From contig JAZRPW010000037.1 of assembly GCA_045649405.1 (NCBI GenBank), positions 1 to 25,280 of the forward strand: DNA of 25,280 nt. Reading direction: 5' to 3'. The notes beneath the pieces were generated by a model, which had not been told where the DNA came from, ran no database searches, and was given only the letters and a program-made list of their open reading frames with translations. This stretch comes from RUG11462 sp045649405. Lineage in GTDB: Bacteria; Bacillota; Clostridia; Oscillospirales; Acutalibacteraceae. The translations under genes and the position numbers were made by a program. Shown here one piece after another: positions 14,746-20,649 of the stretch; within the stretch, counting starts at the first letter, position 1; each line of letters opens with the position of its first letter.

Positions 14746-14893
14746 TGTAGTTTACGAGGACTCGAACCCTGAGAGGGTTTTTGCGTTAAGAAAATAGTCC
14801 AGTGGACTGTTTTTAGCAAAAAGGTCCGCAGTGGCTATGCCACAAGGAGATAAGATTTGCGAAGCAAAGCTGTGTCCCTCGCAGCGCGCCAAA
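14746..14893 (+). other. Structured tRNA-linked element: array of 3-nt-loop hairpins ending in a tRNA 3'-end copy
   Basis: No gene. In order: an inverted 12-bp copy of the tRNA T-arm (GGACTCGAACCC, 14758-14769), hairpin ACCCT-GAG-AGGGT (14766-14778), a long hairpin with stem AGTCC/GGACT plus A/T extension and AGT loop (14790-14814) enclosed by TTTTTGC/GCAAAAA (14778-14784/14816-14822), GTGGC-TAT-GCCAC (14831-14843) and TTTGC-GAA-GCAAA (14856-14868). It ends with the 20-bp tRNA 3'-end copy. Four consecutive hairpins with 3-nt loops are unlikely by chance and suggest a folded RNA or a recombination-active DNA element. I know of no named family to assign it to. Confidence 0.65.
14874..14893 (+). 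repeat. 20-bp direct repeat, copy 2
   Basis: Identical to 14689-14708. It lacks the rest of a tRNA upstream, so it is not a tRNA gene. Like copy 1 it is followed at once by a strong terminator. It probably marks the original tRNA 3' boundary displaced by an insertion, or the end supplied by the inserted element. Confidence 0.9.
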
Positions 14894-14930
14894 ATAAAGA
14901 GGTTATCTTCTTGATAATCTCTTTATTTTT
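14891..14930 (+). terminator. Second terminator, behind the tRNA 3'-end copy
   Basis: A 17-bp stem, 14891-14907 (AAAATAAAGAGGTTATC) with 14913-14929, one G-T wobble, a 5-nt loop, and a T-run inside the 3' arm continuing to 14931. Confidence 0.8.
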
Positions 14931-14932
14931 TG

Positions 14933-14961
14933 TTGCTTTGCAGAGTAGTTTCTGCTATAAT
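14933..14961 (+). promoter_or_regulatory. Promoter of the second SGNH hydrolase
   Basis: TTGCTT (14933-14938), a 17-bp spacer and TATAAT (14956-14961), with TGC ahead (extended -10). The leader is about 17 nt, with SD AAAGGCGGTG before ATG 14985. Confidence 0.75.
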
Positions 14962-14984
14962 AATCACAAAGGCGGTGTATTATA

Positions 14985-15638
14985 ATGATTTTTGAAAATT
15001 TAGACAGAATTGTTTTTGCGGGCGACTCAATTACCGATATGGGTAGTTGCAACCCAGTTGGCGAAGGACTTTTTGACAACGCAGGCCGTGGCTATGTTAG
15101 AGTTGTTGAAAGTTTGTTGGCTGTTTGTTATCCTGAAATTTCGCTTAGAGTTACAAACTCAGGTATTTCTGGTAACACAAGCCGTGACCTTTTGAATCGT
15201 TTTGACAGAGATGTTGTTGATTTAAAACCAGACTGGGTTTCAATTTGTATTGGTATTAATGATGTTTGGCGTCAGTTTGACTGCCCTGCAATGCTTGACA
15301 CTCAGGTGCAACCTGATGAATATGAAAGTAACTTTGAAACAATGATTTTGAAGGTTAAAGATAATGTTAAAGGCGTTTTTGTTATTTCTCCTTATATTAT
15401 AGAGCCAAACGAGAACGACGAAATGCGCAAAAGAATTGATGAGTATGTTGAAATTAGCAAAAAGTTAGCAAAAAAACACAACTGTAAATTTGTTGATTTT
15501 CAAAAAATGTATGCAGATTATTGCAAATTTCATCATTCTTCATATATTGCTTGGGATAGAATTCACCCAAACCAAATTGGCTCAACATTAATGGCAAAAG
15601 AATTCTTAAAACAATGCGATTTTGATTTTGACAGATAA
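14985..15638 (+). CDS. SGNH/GDSL-family hydrolase
   Basis: A 217-residue cytoplasmic esterase or acylhydrolase of the SGNH fold. VFAGDSITDMGS holds the catalytic Ser (about residue 14), NSGISGNTSRDLLNRFD holds block II, ICIGINDVWR holds the block III Asn, and WDRIHPNQIGSTLMAKEFL supplies the Asp-x-x-His pair. All four blocks are intact. It matches the GDSL lipase/acylhydrolase group (relatives of rhamnogalacturonan acetylesterases), which often deacetylates plant or host glycans. It stands alone between its own promoter and terminator. It is not a close copy of the SGNH hydrolase at 4430; only the catalytic blocks are shared. Confidence 0.92.
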   Translation: MIFENLDRIVFAGDSITDMGSCNPVGEGLFDNAGRGYVRVVESLLAVCYPEISLRVTNSGISGNTSRDLLNRFDRDVVDLKPDWVSICIGINDVWRQFDCPAMLDTQVQPDEYESNFETMILKVKDNVKGVFVISPYIIEPNENDEMRKRIDEYVEISKKLAKKHNCKFVDFQKMYADYCKFHHSSYIAWDRIHPNQIGSTLMAKEFLKQCDFDFDR

Positions 15639-15646
15639 TTTTTATT

Positions 15647-15673
15647 AAAACCACCCGAACGGGTGGTTTTTTG
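15647..15673 (+). terminator. Terminator of the SGNH hydrolase gene
   Basis: AAAACCACCC (15647-15656), GAAC loop, GGGTGGTTTT (15661-15670) and T-run. Confidence 0.88.
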
Positions 15674-15680
15674 TTTTTGT

Positions 15681-15700
15681 TTTTCAAAAAATTTTGAAAA
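15681..15700. promoter_or_regulatory. 20-bp palindrome upstream of the amino-acid transporter promoter
   Basis: TTTTCAAAAAATTTTGAAAA: perfect 9-bp arms around AA, ending 5 bases before the -35 box. The position and symmetry suit a regulator site or a bent upstream element. It resembles AT-rich dimer operators in general, but I cannot name the regulator. Confidence 0.45.
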
Positions 15701-15705
15701 AACTA

Positions 15706-15734
15706 TTGACAAATTCTTTTTAGTGTGTTACTAT
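15706..15734 (+). promoter_or_regulatory. Promoter of the amino-acid ABC transporter operon
   Basis: A perfect TTGACA (15706-15711), a 17-bp spacer and TACTAT (15729-15734), with TGT ahead (extended -10). A loose dyad TTTAGT-N10-ACTAAA overlaps the -10. The strongest -35 in the window. Confidence 0.8.
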
Positions 15735-15780
15735 ACTAAAGCGATAACAAAATAAATTACAGAAAAAGAGGTATTTAATT

Positions 15781-16578
15781 ATGAAAAAGTTATTAGCACT
15801 TATTTTAACATTAGTAATGGCACTTTCTTTTGTAGGTTGTGCAAAACAACCTGCTGACACAGATGCTCCTGCACAAACAGATTATGAGTACGTTAAAGAA
15901 AAAGGCACATTGGTTGTTGGTATTACTGACTTTGCTCCAATGGACTACAAAGACAAAGACGGTAGCTGGATTGGTTTTGACGCTGAAATGGCAAAACTTT
16001 TCGCAGAAAGTCTCGAAGTTGAAGTTGAATTCGTTGAAATTGACTGGGACAACAAAATTCTTGAACTTGATGGTAAATCAATTGACTGTGTTTGGAATGG
16101 TATGACTTTGACTGATGAAGTTAAAGCTGGTATGGATTGTTCAGACCCTTACTGCAACAACCAACAAGTTGTAATTGTTCCTGCTAAAGAAGCTGACAAT
16201 TATCAAACAGCAGAAGCTTGCAAAGACCTTTCATTCGCAGTAGAAGCTGGTTCTGCTGGTAAAGCAATGGCAGAAGAAAATGGTTTCAACTTCACAGAAG
16301 TTAAAGACCAAGCTTCAGCACTCTTTGAAGTTTCTTCAGGCACATCAGACGCTGCTATTATCGACTCACTCATGGCTGCTGCAATGGTAGGCGAAGGCAC
16401 AGGTTATTCAGACCTTACATACACAGCTGGTCTTAACGATGAAGAATATGGTGTTGGTTTCAGAAAAGGTTCTGACCTTGTTGAAAAAATCAATGCTTTC
16501 TTCGCTGAATGCAAACAAAACGGCAAAATGGAAGAAATTGCTGAAGTTTATAAAGTTCAAGCAGCTCTCATTAAATAA
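15781..16578 (+). CDS. Polar amino-acid-type ABC transporter substrate-binding lipoprotein
   Basis: Binds the ligand outside the membrane and delivers it to the permease. The 265-residue precursor has a lipoprotein signal (MKKLLALILTLVMALSFVGC) with the lipidated Cys at 20. The SBP_bac_3 fold follows, with GTLVVGITDFAPMDYKDKDG, GFDAEMAKLFAE, WNGMTLTDE and AAIIDSLMA. In most relatives the segment after MTxT reads ER, and the Arg holds the ligand carboxylate. Here it reads DEVKAG, with Val at that place, so the ligand may not be a standard alpha-amino acid or is bound differently. It is first in an operon with permease and ATPase, and a leaky terminator behind it would favour excess binding protein. 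Confidence 0.92.
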   Translation: MKKLLALILTLVMALSFVGCAKQPADTDAPAQTDYEYVKEKGTLVVGITDFAPMDYKDKDGSWIGFDAEMAKLFAESLEVEVEFVEIDWDNKILELDGKSIDCVWNGMTLTDEVKAGMDCSDPYCNNQQVVIVPAKEADNYQTAEACKDLSFAVEAGSAGKAMAEENGFNFTEVKDQASALFEVSSGTSDAAIIDSLMAAAMVGEGTGYSDLTYTAGLNDEEYGVGFRKGSDLVEKINAFFAECKQNGKMEEIAEVYKVQAALIK

Positions 16579-16604
16579 GATTATTTAAAAAATAATAGTT
16601 TTTA

Positions 16605-16638
16605 AAAAACATAGGGCACTTTTGTGCTCTATGTTTTT
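16605..16638 (+). terminator. Intercistronic hairpin after the binding-protein gene
   Basis: A 15-bp stem, 16605-16619 (AAAAACATAGGGCAC) with 16624-16638, one G-T wobble, and a TTTT loop. The T-tract is only the 3' arm, so partial readthrough into the permease gene is expected; this is a common way to set the ratio of binding protein to membrane parts. Confidence 0.7.
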
Positions 16639-16670
16639 GATGTTTTATTAAAGTAAAAGGATTTTCTAAT

Positions 16671-17357
16671 ATGGATTTTTCACAACAGTTTCCAATTGTG
16701 CTTTCGGCGCTCAATGTAGGTTTTTTGCAAACGCTAAAACTTTTCATTGTAACGCTTTTGGGTGCAATTCCACTCGGTCTTATAATTTCATTTGGCTCAA
16801 TGTCAAAGTTTAAGCCGCTTTCAATTTTTATTAAAACTTTCGTTTGGATAATTCGTGGTACTCCACTTATGCTCCAACTTCTTATTATTTATTACTTCCC
16901 TGGGCTTGTTTTTAACAACCCAATTTGGGGCAGTGGCGAAAGCGGTAGATTTATTGCTTCAAGTGCGGCTTTCATTTTGAATTATGCTTGTTATTTTTCT
17001 GAAATTTACCGTGGTGGAATTCAAGGCGTGCCAATTGGTCAACAAGAAGCAGGCCAGGTTTTGGGCCTTACAAAATCACAAATTTTCTTTAAAGTAACCC
17101 TTTTGCAAATGATTAAAAGAATTATGCCACCAATGGCAAACGAGATTATTACTCTTGTTAAAGACACTTCACTTGCAAGAATTATTGCTTTGCAAGAGGT
17201 AATTTGGGCTGGCCAAGCGTTTATGAAAGGAACACAGGGAATTTCTGGTCAAATTTGGCCATTGTTCTTCACCGGTGTTTATTACCTTATCTTCAGTGGC
17301 GTGTTAACATTGCTCTTTGGCTACATTGAAAAGAAATTAAGTTATTTTAGGAGTTAA
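16671..17357 (+). CDS. Amino-acid ABC transporter permease (HisM/GlnP type)
   Basis: A 228-residue membrane protein with about five transmembrane segments, forming the dimeric channel for the transporter. FLQTLKLFIVTLLGAIPLGLI is the first helix pair, and IIRGTPLMLQLLIIYY is typical of the family. The EAA loop EAGQVLGLTKSQIFFKVTLLQ contacts the ATPase, and IITLVKDTSLARIIALQE completes the family signature. ATG 16671 lies behind AAAAGGA. A single permease gene suggests a homodimer. The ATPase gene follows 5 bases after its stop. Confidence 0.94.
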   Translation: MDFSQQFPIVLSALNVGFLQTLKLFIVTLLGAIPLGLIISFGSMSKFKPLSIFIKTFVWIIRGTPLMLQLLIIYYFPGLVFNNPIWGSGESGRFIASSAAFILNYACYFSEIYRGGIQGVPIGQQEAGQVLGLTKSQIFFKVTLLQMIKRIMPPMANEIITLVKDTSLARIIALQEVIWAGQAFMKGTQGISGQIWPLFFTGVYYLIFSGVLTLLFGYIEKKLSYFRS

Positions 17358-17362
17358 AAGTT

Positions 17363-18136
17363 ATGGCATTTTTACAAGTAAATAATATTGTTAAAAACTT
17401 TGGCTCAACAAAGGTGCTTAAAGACATTTCTTTTTCAATGGAAAAGGGCGAAGTTTTGGCAATTATCGGCTCTTCGGGTTCTGGTAAAACAACACTTCTT
17501 CGTTGTTTGAACTTTTTGGAAAAGGCAACATCTGGTAGCATTGAAATTGAAGGCAAAACAATTCTCAAAGACGGCGACAAATTAAGTGACAAGCAAATTC
17601 GTGAGAACAGATTGCATTTTGGTCTTGTTTTTCAAAATTTCAACCTTTTTCCACAATACACAGCTTTTGAAAACATTACGCTCGCTCCAAAATTGAGCAT
17701 TAAATCAGGCGAGAATAAGCGTCTTGGCAATGCTCACGATGTTGAAGAAAATGCAGAAAAGTTGCTCCAAAAAGTCGGTCTTACAAACAAGCGTGACTTT
17801 TACCCTTGCCAACTTTCAGGTGGTCAACAACAACGTGTGGCAATTGCTCGTGCACTTGCAATGAGCCCTGACATTTTGTGTTTTGATGAGCCAACAAGTG
17901 CATTAGACCCTGAACTTACCGGCGAAGTTTTGAATGTAATTAAAGGGTTAAAATCATCTGACAGCACAATGATTATTGTTACTCACGAAATGAACTTTGC
18001 ACGAAATGTTGCAGACAAAATTATTTTCATGGCAGACGGTATTGTTGAAGAAATGGGTACACCAGAAGAAGTTTTTGACAATCCAAAGAGTGAAAAAATG
18101 AAATCATTCTTAGCAAAATCACTTGAGAATATATAA
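17363..18136 (+). CDS. Amino-acid ABC transporter ATP-binding protein (GlnQ type)
   Basis: Hydrolyses ATP to drive amino-acid import. The 257-residue protein carries Walker A GSSGSGKTT (about 36-44), Q-loop VFQNFNLFP, signature LSGGQQQRVAIARAL, Walker B DILCFDEPTSALDPEL and switch His in IVTHEMNFARNVAD. These match the PAAT subfamily (GlnQ/HisP/ArtP). A short insertion (SIKSGENKRLGNAHDVEE) sits in the helical domain. The SD TAGGAG overlaps the end of the permease gene. Last gene of the three-gene transporter operon. Confidence 0.95.
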   Translation: MAFLQVNNIVKNFGSTKVLKDISFSMEKGEVLAIIGSSGSGKTTLLRCLNFLEKATSGSIEIEGKTILKDGDKLSDKQIRENRLHFGLVFQNFNLFPQYTAFENITLAPKLSIKSGENKRLGNAHDVEENAEKLLQKVGLTNKRDFYPCQLSGGQQQRVAIARALAMSPDILCFDEPTSALDPELTGEVLNVIKGLKSSDSTMIIVTHEMNFARNVADKIIFMADGIVEEMGTPEEVFDNPKSEKMKSFLAKSLENI

Positions 18137-18170
18137 AAAAACACGGGTTGAAATTCAACCCGTGTTTTTA
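18137..18170. terminator. Bidirectional terminator between convergent operons
   Basis: A 15-bp perfect stem, AAAAACACGGGTTGA (18137-18151) with TCAACCCGTGTTTTT (18155-18169), and a 3-nt loop. A-run and T-run flank both sides. The stop codon of the - strand fumarase subunit (18168-18170) overlaps the foot of the stem. Confidence 0.88.
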
Positions 18171-18695
18171 TCTTTTAAATAGGTTTGTGCCGTCAGGAGC
18201 AATGGCAACAATTAGTGGAAAGTCATTAAATTCTAAACGTTTTACCGACTCACAACCCAAATCTTCAAAAGCAATAACATCACACTTTACAATATGTTTG
18301 CAAGCAAGCGCGCCGGCGCCACCAATTGCGCAAAAATAAACTGCGCCATTGTCAACAATTGCTTTTTCAACCTCGCCACTTCTCTCGCCTTTTCCAATCA
18401 TCGAGCCAAGCCCAAGGTCCAAAAGTTTTGGTGCAAACTTGTCCATTCGGCTGCTAGTTGTTGGTCCGCAAGAGCCAATTGCAAGGTGTTTTGGTGTTTC
18501 GGTAGGCCCTGCATAATAAATGCTAGCGCCCTCAATTTCAAATGGCAAATTTTCGCCATTTTCAAGACATTCAAAAATGCGTTTGTGCGCCGCATCACGC
18601 GCAGTGTAAACCACGCCAGACAAATAAACTCTGTCGCCAGCGGTTAACTTTTTGGCATATTTTTTAATGTCTTTTGTGTTAAAAGAATATTCCAT
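18168..18695 (-). CDS. Class I fumarate hydratase, beta (C-terminal) subunit
   Basis: A 175-residue Fe-S hydro-lyase of the tartrate/fumarate beta type, which together with an alpha subunit interconverts fumarate and malate. Motifs: GDRVYLSGVVYTARDAAHKRI, YYAGPTE, IGSCGPTTSSRMDKF, MIGKGERSGEV, VYFCAIGGAGALACKHI and FPLIVAIAPDG, all standard for this subunit. The 4Fe-4S cluster ligands lie in the alpha subunit, which is not in this window. Upstream (2-base gap) is a DivIVA-like gene instead. The SD AAGGACT lies within the end of that gene. A tartrate dehydratase beta subunit is the alternative reading. Confidence 0.92.
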   Translation of the reverse strand: MEYSFNTKDIKKYAKKLTAGDRVYLSGVVYTARDAAHKRIFECLENGENLPFEIEGASIYYAGPTETPKHLAIGSCGPTTSSRMDKFAPKLLDLGLGSMIGKGERSGEVEKAIVDNGAVYFCAIGGAGALACKHIVKCDVIAFEDLGCESVKRLEFNDFPLIVAIAPDGTNLFKR

Positions 18696-18697
18696 TT

Positions 18698-19237
18698 TTA
18701 GTCCTTAATTCTGTCAATTGAATAGTTAAGTTTTTGCAATTCGTTAATTACATTTGTAATTTCGTCAAGCGATTCTCTAGCTTTTGCAAAGTCAGATTCG
18801 TTCATTTTTGGCAACAAATCAACAGCAGATTTTAATGCTGAATATTTTGTTTCAAGCTTTTTGTATTCTGACTCTTTAATAATGTAATCAGACTTAATTT
18901 TCAAGATTTTTCTTGACAATTCTTCAAATCTTGCTTTAAAATCTTGATTTTCTTGCAAAGCTTTGTTTGCTTCAAAAAGAGCAGATTCAAGTTTAGAGTT
19001 TTTGTTGTTTTCTTCAGTCAATTGCTCAATTTGTTGCTCTAATTCTTTTTGTTTTTGGTCATAGGCTTCAATTGCATTTAACAATTCTTCAACCTTTTCT
19101 TTCAATTTTACATTTTCTTCAAGCGCTTTAAAATTTTCTTGAGTTTTTTCTTTTTGCAACTCTTCAAAAAACTTTAAAACATCTTTTTTGTTAAAGCCAC
19201 CCATAAAACAGGTGCGAAAAACTCCCTTTTCAGCCAT
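18698..19237 (-). CDS. DivIVA-like coiled-coil protein
   Basis: A 179-residue protein. The N-terminal FRTCFMGGFNKKDVLKFFEEL fits the membrane-curvature-binding start of the DivIVA/GpsB family (a Phe and Gly-rich turn before DV-x-x-F). The rest (about 30-175) is nearly uninterrupted coiled coil rich in Glu, Lys, Leu and Gln. DivIVA proteins sit at poles or division sites and recruit partners. ATG 19237 has GGAAGGAAG upstream. It lies between mnmE (20-base gap) and the fumarase beta gene (2-base gap), and its role may relate to cell shape, division or sporulation. The family call is from the N-terminal motif and coiled-coil layout, not from a full-length match. Confidence 0.7.
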   Translation of the reverse strand: MAEKGVFRTCFMGGFNKKDVLKFFEELQKEKTQENFKALEENVKLKEKVEELLNAIEAYDQKQKELEQQIEQLTEENNKNSKLESALFEANKALQENQDFKARFEELSRKILKIKSDYIIKESEYKKLETKYSALKSAVDLLPKMNESDFAKARESLDEITNVINELQKLNYSIDRIKD

Positions 19238-19257
19238 TCTTTTTTACTTCCTTCCAC

Positions 19258-20622
19258 TTATTTTCCAACGCAGAATTTTGAAAACACTTCTGCAACAACA
19301 GTTTCGCTAACATTTTCGCCTGTGAGTTTAAGTAGCGCTGCAATTGAATCTTCAATCAAAAATCCAACTGCGTCTAAAGTTTGCCCAATTTCAATTTCTT
19401 CAATTGCTTTTTCGAGTGCAGTTAATGATTCTTTAACGCAGTTAAACTGACGCTCGTTAGCAATTAAATTTGAACTTGCACTAAATTCCAAAACGCCAAT
19501 GCTTTGTAAAATGTTATTTCTAATTTCTTCAATGCCCTGCCCATTTTTTGCAGAAGCATAAACAATTTTACCTGCATTTTCAAGTTTTGAAACATCTAAA
19601 TTTTCATTAATATCAGTCTTGTTAACAATAATAATAACAGGGGTGTCGCCAACCTTTTTAATAAGTTCAAGGTCGTTTTCATCAATCTCGTTTTCGGCAG
19701 AAACAACTGCCAAAACAAGCCCCGCTGTTTGCAATTTTGAAAGCGCTTTTTCAATGCCAATTTGCTCAACCAAGTCATCAGAGCCGTGAATTCCCGCAGT
19801 ATCACAAAGGTTAAGTGTAACACCGCCAATATCAATTGTTTCTTCAACAATGTCTCTTGTTGTGCCTGCAACTGCAGTTACAATTGAGCGGTCAAATCTT
19901 GAAAGTGCGTTCATAATTGTTGATTTGCCTACATTTGGCTTGCCAACAATTACACATTCAACACCTTCACGAATAATTTTGCCTTTGTCATAATCTTCAA
20001 TCAACTTTTCAAGTTCACGCTTAGCCGTTTGCAATTTTTCAAAAAATTGCTCGTTTTCCATTTCCTGCTCGCCTTCTTCAGGAAAGTCAGTAAAAGTTGT
20101 TACCATTGCCGAAGCATAAACCAAAAGTTCTTTAATTTCTTGAATTTTTTTGCCACTTGCACCATCTAAAATTGCGGCAGTTGCCCTTGCCGCTGCCGAG
20201 CCAGAAGCCGAAATCATATCCATGACTGCCTCTGCTTGAGCGAGTGACATTTTGCCGTTTAAAAAGGCACGTTTTGTAAACTCGCCACCCTCTGCAGTGC
20301 GAGCGCCTGCTTCAAAAACTGCTCTGAGCGCTTGCTTTAAAACTGCCTCGCCACCGTGAATTGACAACTCAACGGTGTCTTCACCGGTGTAAGAAAAAGG
20401 AGCGCAAAATTTAAGCGCAATGCACTCATCAACAACCCCTTCTTCATCAACAATGTGGCCAAAAGCTGCTTGATAACCTTTTAAATTTTTAATTGTTTTT
20501 GACTTTGTTTTAGGTTGAAAAACCTTGTCTGCAACCTCTACTGCATTATCGCCGGAAATTCTGATAATACCAATAGAGCCACCGCCTTGGGCTGTGCAAA
20601 TTGCAGCAATTGTATCAGACAT
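19258..20622 (-). CDS. mnmE: tRNA modification GTPase MnmE
   Basis: With MnmG it installs the 5-carboxymethylaminomethyl (or aminomethyl) group on U34 of tRNAs reading two-codon boxes. The 454-residue protein has the N-terminal formyl-THF-binding domain (DTIAAICTAQGGGSIGIIRISG). An inserted G domain carries GKPNVGKS (227-234), GTTRD (253-257), DTAG (274-277), NKTD (334-337) and SAK (357-359). The C-terminal CVGK (451-454) supplies the Cys of MnmE. Length and all motifs are complete. Start ATG 20622 has AAAGGAA upstream. The usual partner mnmG is not adjacent in this window; a different FAD enzyme precedes it by 27 bases. Confidence 0.97.
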   Translation of the reverse strand: MSDTIAAICTAQGGGSIGIIRISGDNAVEVADKVFQPKTKSKTIKNLKGYQAAFGHIVDEEGVVDECIALKFCAPFSYTGEDTVELSIHGGEAVLKQALRAVFEAGARTAEGGEFTKRAFLNGKMSLAQAEAVMDMISASGSAAARATAAILDGASGKKIQEIKELLVYASAMVTTFTDFPEEGEQEMENEQFFEKLQTAKRELEKLIEDYDKGKIIREGVECVIVGKPNVGKSTIMNALSRFDRSIVTAVAGTTRDIVEETIDIGGVTLNLCDTAGIHGSDDLVEQIGIEKALSKLQTAGLVLAVVSAENEIDENDLELIKKVGDTPVIIIVNKTDINENLDVSKLENAGKIVYASAKNGQGIEEIRNNILQSIGVLEFSASSNLIANERQFNCVKESLTALEKAIEEIEIGQTLDAVGFLIEDSIAALLKLTGENVSETVVAEVFSKFCVGK

Positions 20623-20649
20623 TTATTTTAAATTCCTTTCAACTTTTGC

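Noticed and set aside
14615..14819. Open frames over the tRNA-Arg on both strands
   Set aside because: They are produced by the tRNA and its flanking hairpins; the region is explained by RNA structure, and no SD or protein family supports them.
14874..14893. Second tRNA-Arg gene
   Set aside because: Only the 3' part of the T-stem, the acceptor strand and CCA are present; no D-arm or anticodon arm lies upstream.
14630..14893. Integrated phage or ICE at the tRNA attachment site
   Set aside because: The repeats enclose only 185 bp with no integrase or cargo; at most a scar or a tiny non-autonomous element.
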